64,000 bases of DNA from Mesorhizobium sp. WSM4904 (GCF_029674545.1 NZ_CP121354.1:4411001-4475000), one strand, 5' to 3'. Shown: positions 21,412 to 30,526, numbered from the stretch's first letter. The notes: a model not told the origin generated them from the letters alone. Numbers and translations are program-made.

Positions 21412-22275
21412 ATGCCGCGCATTGCCTATGTCAACGGGCGCTACGTCGCCCATGCTGAAGCCAGCGTCCATATCGAGGATCGCGGCTACCAGTTCGCCGA
21501 CGGCGTCTACGAGGTCTGCGAGGTGGCGCGCGGCTATATAGTCGACATGCCGCGCCATCTTGCCCGGCTCAAGCGCTCGTTGAAGGAATTGTCGATCGCT
21601 TGGCCCGTCTCGGAGGGCGTGCTGCCGATGCTATTGCGCGAGGTCGTGCGCCGCAACCGCGTCGTCACCGGCCTGGTCTATGTCCAGGTGACGCGCGGCG
21701 TCGCCAGCCGCGAATTCTTTTTCCCATCGGCCGACACCAAGTCGTCGCTGGTGATAACCGCCAGAAAGGCCGATCCCGCCGCGGCGGCCAAGCGGGTGGA
21801 AACCGGCATCAAGGTCATCACCGTGCCCGAGAATCGCTGGGATCGCGTCGACATCAAGAGCACCGGCCTCTTGCCCAATGTGCTCGCCAAGCAGAAGGCC
21901 AAGGAGGCCGGCGCCCAGGAGGCTTGGTTCGTCGACGCGGACGGCACAGTCAAGGAAGGTGGTTCGTCCAACGCATGGATCATCACCAGGGACGGCGTTC
22001 TGGTGACGCGGCCGGCCGAGCACGGCATCCTGCGCGGCATCACGCGCACGACGCTGTTCGACGTCGCCGCCAAGCTCGGTTTGAAGATCGAAGAACGCGG
22101 TTTTTCGGTCGCCGAGGCCAAGGCGGCGCGCGAGGCTTTCATCAGTTCCGCGACCACGATCGCCATGCCGGTGGTCGAAATCGACGGCGCGCCGATCGCA
22201 AACGGCCACCCCGGTTCCATGACACTTTCGTTGCGGCAGGCTTTTTTTGACATTGCGGAAAAAAGTCCAGCCTGA
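21412..22275 (+). CDS. dat: D-amino-acid transaminase (class IV aminotransferase)
   Basis: This 287-residue PLP enzyme belongs to fold type IV. Characteristic features are the opening IAYVNGRYV, the block EDRGYQFADGVYEV, the PLP lysine in VDIKSTGLLPN (Lys149) and the glycine-rich EGGSSNAWI. The pattern fits D-alanine/D-amino-acid aminotransferase, which supplies D-glutamate or D-alanine for cell wall synthesis, rather than branched-chain aminotransferase. It follows ntrX and precedes hfq, a conserved rhizobial order. Confidence 0.9.
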   Translation: MPRIAYVNGRYVAHAEASVHIEDRGYQFADGVYEVCEVARGYIVDMPRHLARLKRSLKELSIAWPVSEGVLPMLLREVVRRNRVVTGLVYVQVTRGVASREFFFPSADTKSSLVITARKADPAAAAKRVETGIKVITVPENRWDRVDIKSTGLLPNVLAKQKAKEAGAQEAWFVDADGTVKEGGSSNAWIITRDGVLVTRPAEHGILRGITRTTLFDVAAKLGLKIEERGFSVAEAKAAREAFISSATTIAMPVVEIDGAPIANGHPGSMTLSLRQAFFDIAEKSPA

Positions 22276-22350
22276 TAACCGCAAAGGTGGAATGAACCTC
22301 AACTATCTCGTTCTGCTTGTCGTTTAGGCGGCAAGAGGGGGTTTGCGCGC

Positions 22351-22379
22351 TTGACAGTTGCCGCGTAATTTGGCGCATT
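22351..22379 (+). promoter_or_regulatory. Candidate promoter upstream of hfq
   Basis: A consensus-like TTGACA at 22351 is followed 17 bases later by the weak -10 candidate CGCATT, 40 bases before the hfq start. Only the -35 element is convincing. Confidence 0.35.
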
Positions 22380-22418
22380 GGCCCGCAGACCGAAGGGGAT
22401 CGGCGAAAGACAAAAACA

Positions 22419-22664
22419 ATGGCGGAACGATCGCAAAACCTTCAGGACCTGTTCCTGAATTCAGTTCGCAAGAGCAAAAATCCACTTACCATCTTCCTCA
22501 TCAACGGTGTGAAGCTGACCGGCGTCGTCACTTCGTTCGACAATTTCTGTGTGTTGTTGCGGCGCGACGGGCATTCCCAGCTCGTCTACAAGCACGCCAT
22601 TTCCACGATCATGCCGAGCCAGCCGGTTCAGATGTTCGATGGCGAGGAAAGCCAGGGCGCCTGA
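22419..22664 (+). CDS. hfq: RNA chaperone Hfq
   Basis: This 81-residue Sm-like protein forms hexamers that pair small RNAs with mRNAs. The Sm1 region ([22 protein letters not shown]) and the Sm2 motif [12 protein letters not shown] are both clear. In rhizobia Hfq also affects nifA translation and nitrogen control, which fits the position downstream of the ntr block. The ATG at 22419 gives the standard N-terminus [10 protein letters not shown]. hflX begins at the base right after the stop codon. Confidence 0.97.
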   Translation: MAERSQNLQDLFLNSVRKSKNPLTIFLINGVKLTGVVTSFDNFCVLLRRDGHSQLVYKHAISTIMPSQPVQMFDGEESQGA

Positions 22665-24053
22665 TTGGCACGTGAGAAGGACGCGGACCGCAGCGTTCGC
22701 GGGAAACAAGGACACCAGCTCGGGCCGGAAGCCAAGGATCCGACCCGGGCGGTTGTCATTGTGCCGGTGCTTACGCGCCAGCCGCGCGGCGACGACGATT
22801 CGAGCCGTCCGCGCCTGAGTCGCTCGGCGGACGCCCGCCACGACGAGGCGGTCGGGCTCGCCAGCGCCATCGATCTCAATCCGGTCCACACGGCGGTGGT
22901 GACGGTCGCCGATCCGCGCCCGGCAACGCTGCTCGGCAGCGGCAAGGTGGCGGAGTTCGCCGACATCGTGAAGGAGCGCAAGGCGGAGCTGGTCATCGTC
23001 GACCATCCGCTGACGCCGGTGCAGCAGCGCAATCTCGAGAAGGAGCTGAACGCCAAGGTGCTCGACCGCACCGGCCTGATTCTCGAGATCTTCGGCGAGC
23101 GTGCCCGGACCAAGGAAGGCACCCTCCAGGTCGAGTTGGCGCATCTCAACTACCAGAAGGGCCGGCTTGTGCGCAGCTGGACCCACCTCGAGCGGCAGCG
23201 CGGCGGCGCGGGTTTCCTCGGCGGTCCCGGCGAAACGCAGATCGAGTCGGACCGGCGCATCCTGCAGGACAAGATCACCAAGCTGAAGCACGAGCTGGAA
23301 ACGGTTCGGCGCACGCGCGACCTCCATCGCGCCAAGCGCAAGAAAGTGCCATTTCCGGTTGTGGCGATCGTCGGCTACACCAATGCCGGAAAATCGACGC
23401 TGTTCAACCGGCTGACCGGAGCAGGGGTGCTGGCCGAGGACGTGCTGTTCGCCACGCTCGATCCGACATTGCGCCGCGTAAGGCTGCCGCACGGCACGCC
23501 GATCATCCTGTCGGATACGGTCGGCTTCATCTCGGACCTGCCGACGCATCTGGTCGCGGCCTTCCGGGCGACGCTGGAAGAGGTCGTCGAGGCCGACCTG
23601 GTGCTGCATCTGCGCGACATTTCCGACCCCGACACTGTCGCCCAGGCCGAGGACGTCGAGCGCATTCTCGGCGATCTCGGCGTCGATGCGGCCGACACAG
23701 ATCGCGTCATCGAGGTGTGGAACAAGATCGACCTGCTCGACGAAGGCAATCGCGAGCGTCTGCTGGCCGAGAGCGCCGGCGGCAAGGCGCCGCCGATCGC
23801 GATATCGGCAGCGACCGGCGAGGGGATCGACGCGCTGAAGGCGCTCATCGAGACCAGGGTGTCGGGCGAGTTGGAAACCATGACGGTGACGTTGAGCCCC
23901 GCCGAGCTCGGCCAGGTCGACTGGCTCTACCGCAACGGCGACGTCGTTTCGCGGAGCGACAATGAGGACGGCAGCGTCACCATCTCGCTGACGGCGACGC
24001 ATAGCGCAAGGCAGGAAATCGAGAGCAGGCTGCACCGCAAGAATAGCGGCTGA
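22665..24053 (+). CDS. hflX: GTPase HflX
   Basis: This 462-residue ribosome-associated GTPase acts in ribosome rescue and splitting. The N-terminal HflX domain includes LLGSGKVAEFADIV and the glycine-rich RQRGGAGFLGGPGETQIE. The G domain has G1 GYTNAGKSTLFN, G3 DTVGFISDLP and G4 NKID. The first start is a TTG directly abutting the hfq stop. It lacks a good in-frame ATG upstream of the conserved region, so translation is probably coupled to hfq. hfq-hflX is a widely conserved pair. Confidence 0.94.
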   Translation: MAREKDADRSVRGKQGHQLGPEAKDPTRAVVIVPVLTRQPRGDDDSSRPRLSRSADARHDEAVGLASAIDLNPVHTAVVTVADPRPATLLGSGKVAEFADIVKERKAELVIVDHPLTPVQQRNLEKELNAKVLDRTGLILEIFGERARTKEGTLQVELAHLNYQKGRLVRSWTHLERQRGGAGFLGGPGETQIESDRRILQDKITKLKHELETVRRTRDLHRAKRKKVPFPVVAIVGYTNAGKSTLFNRLTGAGVLAEDVLFATLDPTLRRVRLPHGTPIILSDTVGFISDLPTHLVAAFRATLEEVVEADLVLHLRDISDPDTVAQAEDVERILGDLGVDAADTDRVIEVWNKIDLLDEGNRERLLAESAGGKAPPIAISAATGEGIDALKALIETRVSGELETMTVTLSPAELGQVDWLYRNGDVVSRSDNEDGSVTISLTATHSARQEIESRLHRKNSG

Positions 24054-24060
24054 CGACGGA

Positions 24061-24110
24061 GCAATTGCGGGAAAAGTGTGTAGCGGTTTTCCGTCCGGAA
24101 TTGCGTAAAC
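24061..24110. repeat. Mesorhizobium-type intergenic repeat, family 2, copy A
   Basis: The stretch contains GGAAAAGTGTGTAGCGG, then TTTTCCGTCCGGAATTGCG. A close relative lies at 41606-41656 and a partial one at 48524-48543. It fills the short gap between the converging hflX and mazG genes. Confidence 0.7.
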
Positions 24111-24935
24111 TTATCTTTCGCTTTTGGCCTGCTGCCAAAGCGCTTCCATCTCGTCCAGCGTCGCTTTCTCCAGCGAACGGCCGGAAGCCTCCAGAGCCTG
24201 CTCCACATAATGGAAGCGCGAGCGGAATTTCTCATTGGTGCCGCCGAGCGAGGCTTCGGGATCGAGCTTGAGGTGACGACCGAGATTGACGATGGCAAAC
24301 AGCATATCGCCGAACTCGTCCTTGATCGGCGCAGCGTCGCCCTTGGCAAGCGCCTCGCGCAATTCGCCGATCTCTTCCTCTATCTTGTCGAGGATGGGAG
24401 CTGCCTCGCTCCAGTCGAAGCCGACGCGAGCGGCCTTCTCCTGCAGCTTCAGGGCGCGGGTTAGGGCAGGGAGCGCAACCGGCACGCTGTCGAGATAGCC
24501 CTTGCCGTGATCTTCCGGATCGAGGCCGCGCGCGATGCGGGCATTGCGCTTGTCGGCCTTCTCCGCCGCCTTGATCTTCTCCCACATGCCCTTGGCCATG
24601 CCGGCGCTGCGCGCCTTCTCGTCGCCGAAGACATGCGGGTGGCGGCGGATCATCTTGGTGGTGATGGCCTCGACGACGTCGCCGAAGGCGAATTCGCCGG
24701 CCTCTTGCGCCATCTGCGCATGGTAGACGACCTGCAGCAGAAGGTCGCCCAGTTCCTCGCGCAGATCGTCCAAATCGCCCCGCGCGATGGCGTCGGCAAC
24801 TTCATAGGCTTCCTCGATCGTGTAGGGCGCTATGGTGGAGAAATTCTGCTCGATGTCCCACGGGCAGCCGGTCTTTGGCGCTCTCAGCGCCGCCATGATC
24901 TCGATCAGCCGGGAGATGTCTTTCGAGGGTTTCAT
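24111..24935 (-). CDS. mazG: Nucleoside triphosphate pyrophosphohydrolase MazG
   Basis: This 274-residue protein hydrolyses nucleoside triphosphates to monophosphates and pyrophosphate, limiting aberrant nucleotides. Two MazG domains are visible. The first has the EExxE-type metal motif in TIEEAYEVADAI and ELGDLLLQVVYHAQ; the second has IEEEIGELREAL and EFGDMLFAIVNLGR. Full length matches the two-domain E. coli-type protein. It converges with hflX and follows the aminotransferase gene on the same strand after about 80 bases. Confidence 0.94.
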   Translation of the reverse strand: MKPSKDISRLIEIMAALRAPKTGCPWDIEQNFSTIAPYTIEEAYEVADAIARGDLDDLREELGDLLLQVVYHAQMAQEAGEFAFGDVVEAITTKMIRRHPHVFGDEKARSAGMAKGMWEKIKAAEKADKRNARIARGLDPEDHGKGYLDSVPVALPALTRALKLQEKAARVGFDWSEAAPILDKIEEEIGELREALAKGDAAPIKDEFGDMLFAIVNLGRHLKLDPEASLGGTNEKFRSRFHYVEQALEASGRSLEKATLDEMEALWQQAKSER

Positions 24936-25016
24936 GCGACAAACCCTAGCGCGCGCAGCGGCGGGCGACCAATCCCGCCGGCTGGCAAAAGCCTATTGTC
25001 CACAGCCGCGCGGCTC

Positions 25017-26201
25017 TCAGTCGAGCACCGAGACGATCGCCTTGGCGAGGTCATCCATGCCGTCTTCCGGCAGGCCGGCCACGTTGATGCGGCTGTCGCC
25101 CACCATGTAGACGGCGTGCTCGGTGCGCAGGCGCTCGACTTGGGCTTCCGTCAGCCCGAGGCGGGAAAACATGCCGCGATGGCTGGCGACGAAATCGAAG
25201 CGGTCGGAATTGGACTGCCGGCGCAACGCCTCGGCGAAGGCGACGCGAAGTCTCAGCATGCGCAGCCGCATCTCTTCGAGCTCCGTCTCCCAATCCTTCC
25301 TCAGGGCGGCGTCTTCGAGCACCATGCGCACCGCTGCCGCGCCATGGTCCGGCGGCATCGAATAGAGCGCGCGCGCCGCCGCCAGCATCTGGCTCATCGC
25401 CACGTCCGCCTGCGCGCCGTCCTTGGCCATGATCATCGCGGCGCCGACGCGGTCGCGGTAGACGGCAAAGTTCTTCGAGCAGCTCGAGGCGACCACCATC
25501 TCTGGAACCTTGCCGGCAAGCAGCCGCAGCCCGGCTGCATCGGAATCGAGGCCCTCGCCAAAGCCCTGATAAGCGATGTCGACGAAGGGCAGCAGGCCGC
25601 GCTCCAGCAGGACGTCGGCGACCTTGGCCCACTGGGCGGCATCGAGGTTGGCGCCGGTCGGGTTGTGGCAGCAGCCGTGCAGCAGCACGACATCGCCGCT
25701 ACTGGCGGTCTTGAGCGCCGCCAGCATGTCGTCGAAGCGAACGGCGCCGGAAGCGGCGTCGAAATAGGGATAGTCGCGCACCTGCAGGCCGGCCGCACGC
25801 ATCACCGGCGGGTGGTTCGGCCACGTCGGGTCGGAGAGCCACACCGTCGCGCCGGGACGGGTCCGCTGCAGAAGCTCGGCCACCAGCCGGAGCGCGCCTG
25901 ACCCGCCCGGCGCCTGCGCGGCGCGGATGCGCGAAAGGTCGGCTTTGTCGCCGAAGGCAAGCTTGATCATCGCGGCGTTGAAGCCGGTATCGCCGGCAAG
26001 GCCGAGATAGGTTTTGGTGTCCTGGCTCGCGAGCAGCCGCTTCTCGGCCTCGCGCACGGCGTGCATCACCGGCGTCCTGCCGTCGCGGTCCTTATAGACG
26101 CCGACGCCAAGGTCGACTTTGCCGGGGCGCGTATCGGCGCGATAGAGGCCGATCAAGGCAAGGATCTTGTCGGCGGGCGCGGGCTGCAAGGTTTCGAACA
26201 T
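25017..26201 (-). CDS. tyrB: Aromatic/aspartate aminotransferase (class I, AspC/TyrB type)
   Basis: This 394-residue PLP enzyme transfers amino groups between aromatic or dicarboxylic amino acids and 2-oxoacids. Family markers are DLGVGVYKDRDGRTPVM near the N-terminus, LHGCCHNPTGANL, and the PLP lysine in SSCSKNFAVYRDRVGA. The I-alpha subfamily layout (AspC/TyrB) is clear, but whether aspartate or aromatic substrates are preferred cannot be read from sequence. It is divergent from the ECF sigma gene. Confidence 0.9.
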   Translation of the reverse strand: MFETLQPAPADKILALIGLYRADTRPGKVDLGVGVYKDRDGRTPVMHAVREAEKRLLASQDTKTYLGLAGDTGFNAAMIKLAFGDKADLSRIRAAQAPGGSGALRLVAELLQRTRPGATVWLSDPTWPNHPPVMRAAGLQVRDYPYFDAASGAVRFDDMLAALKTASSGDVVLLHGCCHNPTGANLDAAQWAKVADVLLERGLLPFVDIAYQGFGEGLDSDAAGLRLLAGKVPEMVVASSCSKNFAVYRDRVGAAMIMAKDGAQADVAMSQMLAAARALYSMPPDHGAAAVRMVLEDAALRKDWETELEEMRLRMLRLRVAFAEALRRQSNSDRFDFVASHRGMFSRLGLTEAQVERLRTEHAVYMVGDSRINVAGLPEDGMDDLAKAIVSVLD

Positions 26202-26359
26202 CGATCAGGCTCCAATGGCGGCGGATTGATACGCAAATCGAGCGTATCGCGCCAGCGGTTTCCTCGGATGCCCGCTCGCTTAGGCAGGCCAGACCCGTCG
26301 GATCGCAAAAGATACGGCGAGCAGGGATTAAAATCCCCACTTGCTCCGTAAACAGGGGC

Positions 26360-26893
26360 ATGAAACGGTCGATGGCACGCTTCGATATTGTCGGGCAGTT
26401 GGGCTCGCTGCGGCGCTATGCGCGCTCGCTGACGCGAGACAGCGCCGATGCCGAGGATCTGGTCCACGACGCGCTGGTGCGCGCCTATGAGCGGCGCGGC
26501 ACTTTCCGTTCCGGCGGCAACCTGCGCGCCTGGCTGCTCGCGATCGTGCACAACATCTTCATCGACCGCATGCGCGCGCGCCGGTCGGAAGCAGCGCGCA
26601 TCAAGCAGGCCGGCCGTCTCGCCGATCAAAGCGTGGCCGCGCCCCAGGACCATTCGGTGCGCCTTTCGCAGGTGAGGAACGCCTTCCTGGCTTTGCCGGA
26701 AGAGCAGCGCTCAGCCCTGCATCTCGTGGCCATCGAAGGGCTGAGCTACGCAGAGGCCGCCGAGGTCAGCGGCGTGCCGCTTGGAACCCTGATGTCGCGG
26801 ATCGGCCGTGCTCGTGCGGCTCTGCGCGAAATGGAAGACAGCGCTTCGGCACGCGGCAAAAACCATTTGAGGATCGTTGGGGGTGAGTCATGA
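26360..26893 (+). CDS. ECF-family RNA polymerase sigma factor
   Basis: This 177-residue protein has sigma region 2 (LRRYARSLTRDSADAEDLVHDALVRAYE, shown here in part as DAEDLVHDALVRAYE) and region 4 (LPEEQRSALHLVAIEGLSY followed by an HTH). There is no region 1.1 or 3, as usual for ECF factors. Translation could begin at 26360 or at the ATG five codons further on. The stop overlaps the start of the next gene by four bases, and that gene looks like its anti-sigma factor. The inducing signal is not evident. Confidence 0.9.
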   Translation: MKRSMARFDIVGQLGSLRRYARSLTRDSADAEDLVHDALVRAYERRGTFRSGGNLRAWLLAIVHNIFIDRMRARRSEAARIKQAGRLADQSVAAPQDHSVRLSQVRNAFLALPEEQRSALHLVAIEGLSYAEAAEVSGVPLGTLMSRIGRARAALREMEDSASARGKNHLRIVGGES

Positions 26894-27663
26894 CCGCTAT
26901 CGTCGATCTCGTGACCGATGCCGATCTCGACGCCTATGTCGACGATCAGCTCGACGTCGCCCGCCGCATCGAGGTGGAAGCCTTTCTTTCAGCACGCCCG
27001 GAAGTGGCAGCGCGCGTGATGTCCGATCTCAGAACGCGCGATGAACTGCGTGTCGCGCTGGCCGGGCCAGGCGCAACCGCACGCCCGGCGACGACCGAAG
27101 CGGCGCGGCGGCTGGAGAGGGCGCTTGCCAGGGGGCGCGTCTTTTCCGTGCTGCAGCGGGCCGCGGCGGCGGCTGTGCTGGTGGCGGCAGGGTGGCTCGC
27201 GAATGGGGTCTTCGGGCCGATCGCCGTCACCAAGGTCGTCGCCTCGACGCAGCCGCCCGCCTATGTCGAAGAAGCGGTGAGCGCACACCGGACGACGCTG
27301 GTGCGCGAGACGATGCCGTCGCAGGCGGAAGCGCCCAGCTACAATGCCGACGAAATCCGCGCCGCGACCGCGATCGTCATGCCTTCACTGCCCGATGATT
27401 GGAAGATCCGCGATGTCCAGATCTATCCGTCGCGGTTCGGGCCGAGCGTTGAGATGGCTGTCGAAACGAAGGATCTTGGGCTGGTGTCGCTGTTCGCGAT
27501 CAGGCCCGGCACCTTCGACGTGGTGAAGCCGACCGTCGCGCCCTCGGGCGACATCTCGTCCGCCTATTTCCAGATCGGCGAGGTTGCTTACGCCGTGGTC
27601 GGACGCGGCGATGCGGGCGATCTCGATCGCGCCGCCGAAAGGCTGGCCCGGACGCTCTACTGA
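26890..27663 (+). CDS. Anti-sigma factor, membrane-anchored
   Basis: This 257-residue protein begins with an acidic helical N-terminal domain (ADLDAYVDDQLDVARR) typical of anti-sigma factors that bind ECF sigma. One hydrophobic helix follows at about residues 82-100 (LQRAAAAAVLVAAGWLANG), and then a C-terminal domain of about 150 residues that would lie in the periplasm. No HxxxCxxC zinc motif is seen. The ATGA overlap with the sigma gene supports a regulatory pair. The C-terminal domain is not recognised beyond this. Confidence 0.85.
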   Translation: MTAIVDLVTDADLDAYVDDQLDVARRIEVEAFLSARPEVAARVMSDLRTRDELRVALAGPGATARPATTEAARRLERALARGRVFSVLQRAAAAAVLVAAGWLANGVFGPIAVTKVVASTQPPAYVEEAVSAHRTTLVRETMPSQAEAPSYNADEIRAATAIVMPSLPDDWKIRDVQIYPSRFGPSVEMAVETKDLGLVSLFAIRPGTFDVVKPTVAPSGDISSAYFQIGEVAYAVVGRGDAGDLDRAAERLARTLY

Positions 27664-27695
27664 ACCCACAGCCGATCCAACCAAGGAGAACCCGA

Positions 27696-28412
27696 ATGAA
27701 CAGCCCTAATCTCGGCTATCGAATGGGCACCGGCGTCCAGGCCGGTGCTGTCTATGACGAGGGCCTGCGCCGCCACATGCTGCGCGTCTACAACTATATG
27801 GGCCTTGGCCTCGTCGTCACCGGCCTCGTCGCTTTCGCCGTGGCCTCGACGCCGGCGCTCTATGTGCCGATCTTCTCCAGCCCGCTGAAATGGGTGGTGA
27901 TGCTGGCGCCGCTCGCCTTCGTCATGATCTTCTCGTTCAAGATGCAGACGATGTCGGCGGCTGGCGCGCAGGCGATGTTCTGGGCCTTCTGCGCCGTGAT
28001 GGGCCTGTCGCTCGCCTCGGTATTCCTGGTCTTCACCGGTACCAGCATCGCGCGCACCTTCTTCATCGCCGCGACGATGTTCGGCGCCACCAGCCTCTAT
28101 GGCTACACGACCAGACGCGACCTGACGCAGTTCTCGTCCTTCCTGATCATGGGCCTGATCGGCGTGGTGATCGCAAGCCTCGTCAACCTGTTCCTCGGCT
28201 CGACCGCGCTGCAGTTCGCCATCTCGGTGATCGGCATCGCCGTCTTCATCGGTCTGACCGCCTGGGACACACAGACGATCAAGGAGCAGTATGCCGAGAA
28301 TTTCGACGCGGAATCGCAGCAGAAGCTCGCCGTCTTCGGCGCCTTCTCGCTCTATCTGAACTTCATCAACATCTTCCAGCTGCTGCTGAATTTCACCGGC
28401 GAGCGTGAGTAG
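27696..28412 (+). CDS. Bax inhibitor-1/YccA family inner membrane protein
   Basis: This 238-residue protein has seven hydrophobic helices and the BI-1 pattern, including GLGLVVTGLVAF, TTRRDLTQFSSFLIMGLIG and the C-terminal TAWDTQTIKEQY. The family includes YccA, an FtsH modulator, and calcium-leak proteins; which role applies here is not known. A good AAGGAG site precedes the ATG and a strong terminator follows. The 5-terminal basic/glycine-rich segment is cytosolic. Confidence 0.93.
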   Translation: MNSPNLGYRMGTGVQAGAVYDEGLRRHMLRVYNYMGLGLVVTGLVAFAVASTPALYVPIFSSPLKWVVMLAPLAFVMIFSFKMQTMSAAGAQAMFWAFCAVMGLSLASVFLVFTGTSIARTFFIAATMFGATSLYGYTTRRDLTQFSSFLIMGLIGVVIASLVNLFLGSTALQFAISVIGIAVFIGLTAWDTQTIKEQYAENFDAESQQKLAVFGAFSLYLNFINIFQLLLNFTGERE

Positions 28413-28445
28413 TCCGGACCGTAGCAGGTAAACATTTCGAACAAA

Positions 28446-28485
28446 GTTGTGGCCGGAGGTTCCCCCCGGCCACAACTTCTTTTTG
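28446..28485 (+). terminator. Rho-independent terminator after the BI-1 gene
   Basis: GTTGTGGCCGG pairs with CCGGCCACAAC, followed by TTCTTTTT. It lies 34 bases after the stop of the Bax inhibitor-1 gene. Confidence 0.9.
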
Positions 28486-28595
28486 GGGCACCGCCATCGC
28501 CCTTCCGTTAGACGCGGCGCCACCCGCTTGCTCTTGAGTTCGCGCAGGGCCTTTTGCTAGCCTGCAAGCCGCACACGAGCCAGCCGCGAGGTCGC

Positions 28596-29477
28596 ATGGA
28601 ACAGGACAGCCTGACACTTCGCGGTGACGGCATCTCGGCAACTATCGTCGGGCAGGGCGCGGAATTGGTTTCCCTGCGCGATGCCGACGGCACGGAGTTC
28701 CTGTGGCAGGCAGGCCCTGCCTGGCGGCGCCATTCTCCGGTCCTGTTTCCGATCGTCGGCCGATTGAAGGGCGATCAACTGCGTCATCGCGGCCAGAACT
28801 ATCCGATGACGCAGCACGGTTTTGCTCGCGACAGGCGCTTTGCCTGGGCGGAGCAGGGGCCTTCCTCCTGCACGCTGGTCCTGACTGACGACGCTGAAAC
28901 CCGCGGCCACTACCCATTCGCCTTCCGGCTGGCGATAAGCTACAACCTCGCGCCCCGCCGGCTCGGTGTGACGTTCGAGATCACAAACACAGGCGACGAA
29001 CCGCTACCGGCCTCGATCGGCGCTCACCCGGCCTTCAACTGGCCGCTGCTGCCGGAACTGCCCAAGGAAGCCCATCGACTGACCTTTGCCGACAATGAGC
29101 CCGCGCCGATCCGCCGCCTGAAAGACGGGCTTTTGCTCCCGACGCCGCAGCCAACGCCCATCGAAGACAAGGCGCTGGCGCTTTCCGAACGGCTGTTCGA
29201 TGACGACGCCGTCATTCTGGACCGGCCGGCCAGCACGAGCGTGCGTTACGCCGCCGAGCGGGGGCCGGCGATCGAAATGTCTTGGCAGGGGTTCAACGAG
29301 CTGGGCATCTGGTCCAAGCCCGGCGGCGCGCCGTTCCTGTGCATCGAGCCCTGGCATGGCATTGCAAGCCCGGTCGATTTCGACGGCGAATTCGTCGACA
29401 AGCCGGGCGTGATGCTGATCGAGCCAGGCGCGAAGCGCACGCTGGCCTACGAGATCGTCCTCGGCCGGGAACCGTAA
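28596..29477 (+). CDS. Aldose 1-epimerase family protein (LacX/YeaD-like)
   Basis: This 293-residue cytosolic protein has the galactose-mutarotase-like beta-sandwich fold. Markers are PVLFPIVGRLKGD, the MTQHGFARDRRFAW stretch, the NTGDEPLPASIGAHPAFNW histidine region and the late CIEPWHGIA. Such proteins interconvert sugar anomers or related substrates; the sugar is not deducible. I chose the ATG at 28596. The next gene starts four bases after the stop and is probably co-transcribed. Confidence 0.88.
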   Translation: MEQDSLTLRGDGISATIVGQGAELVSLRDADGTEFLWQAGPAWRRHSPVLFPIVGRLKGDQLRHRGQNYPMTQHGFARDRRFAWAEQGPSSCTLVLTDDAETRGHYPFAFRLAISYNLAPRRLGVTFEITNTGDEPLPASIGAHPAFNWPLLPELPKEAHRLTFADNEPAPIRRLKDGLLLPTPQPTPIEDKALALSERLFDDDAVILDRPASTSVRYAAERGPAIEMSWQGFNELGIWSKPGGAPFLCIEPWHGIASPVDFDGEFVDKPGVMLIEPGAKRTLAYEIVLGREP

Positions 29478-29480
29478 GGC

Positions 29481-29891
29481 ATGGCCTTCGCGATCAAGGC
29501 CGAGGTCAAGGACCCGCGGGCTCAGACGTTCTCATTCGCCGCCCAGAAGACCATGTATGGCGGCAAGCATGTCGCCGAAGGCGACACGATCTTCGTGTTC
29601 GCCAGCGAGAACGAAGGCGGGCAGGGGCTTATCGCGCGCGGCGTCGTTACACTCTCCGAAGCCATCCCCCGAAGGCCCGACCTCGAACGCCAGACGCCGC
29701 GCGTCAGCATTTCGGTCCGGCACACCGCATCGGCCGCGCGGCGATTGGGCCGAGACGAGCTCAAGCGGTTCAAGGACTGGAAGGACGGTCGGCCCGAGAC
29801 CGAGCTGAACTTCAAATTCTACCGCCAGGCGACGAACAAGATTGTCGGTATCTCGGATGAGACGGCGGCGTTTCTCGACGAGTTTTTCTAG
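29481..29891 (+). CDS. Hypothetical protein, possible PUA/EVE-like fold
   Basis: This 136-residue cytosolic protein starts four bases after the epimerase-like gene. The central part, with GDTIFVFASENEGGQGLIARG followed by a basic stretch and DELKRFKDWK, resembles the small nucleic-acid-associated PUA/EVE/ASCH group, where a short ordered patch (a beta barrel) ends in a helical tail. This resemblance is weak. No catalytic motif, cysteine or membrane segment is present. It converges with the methyltransferase gene, with stops four bases apart. Confidence 0.75.
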   Translation: MAFAIKAEVKDPRAQTFSFAAQKTMYGGKHVAEGDTIFVFASENEGGQGLIARGVVTLSEAIPRRPDLERQTPRVSISVRHTASAARRLGRDELKRFKDWKDGRPETELNFKFYRQATNKIVGISDETAAFLDEFF

Positions 29892-29895
29892 GGCG

Positions 29896-30330
29896 CTACG
29901 CCACGGACAAATCGATCTCCTTCAATGGATCGCCGCCGTCGATGAAGAACCGGCCATGCGGCTTCAGGGCCGCCTTGATGCGGGTCAGCGCCGCCCAGCC
30001 AGTCTCGGGGTGACGCCCGTCGAGCGCGCCGACCCGCATGGCAAAGGCGATATCGAAGAGGGTGTCGCCTGGCAGCAATGTGAAGTCCTCGATCGCTGCC
30101 TGCCTGAACTCAAGGCGGCCCGAAGCGATCCCATCTGCCGATCCCGCGCGCGCCAATCGAATTGCCTTTTCCGAGCGATCGATAGCCAGAATGAAGCCGT
30201 CGCCGATACGGCCAGCGACAGCGCGAGCGGCAACGCCGGGGCCGCATCCGATCTCCAGGACCCGCAGTCCCGGTTTCAACGGAAGGGCTTCGACGAAAGT
30301 GGAGATCCGCTCGGAGATTCCGACTGCCAT
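29896..30330 (-). CDS. Class I SAM-dependent methyltransferase, short
   Basis: The 144-residue product contains the SAM-binding motif I VLEIGCGPGVAARAV, the acidic motif II region ILAIDRSEKAI, and motif III-like LFDIAFAMRVG. It is shorter than most class I methyltransferases (about 200 residues), having little beyond the core. The substrate cannot be told. The ATG at 30330 is the first good start; a GTG eleven codons upstream is an alternative. The long upstream open frame is antisense to intergenic DNA and is not supported. Confidence 0.8.
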   Translation of the reverse strand: MAVGISERISTFVEALPLKPGLRVLEIGCGPGVAARAVAGRIGDGFILAIDRSEKAIRLARAGSADGIASGRLEFRQAAIEDFTLLPGDTLFDIAFAMRVGALDGRHPETGWAALTRIKAALKPHGRFFIDGGDPLKEIDLSVA

Positions 30331-30526
30331 GGCATAAGTTATGCAATTCGGTTCGTGCTGCACGCAAGCGAGATGGCGCCGAGCGAAATGCTCGTAGGGC
30401 AGGGCTCGGGCAGTTTGGCAGGTGAAGTCGAATTCTCGACGCGGAAGAGCCTGGCGCGGCTTTCGTGGACTGCTCGACGCGGTTCGTTGTAGACGTTCCG
30501 ACCGACTGATTTGAAGGAGACGCAAC

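Noticed and set aside
22461..24035. A 524-codon minus-strand frame opposite hfq and hflX
   Set aside because: It has no recognisable domain and is antisense to two certain genes.
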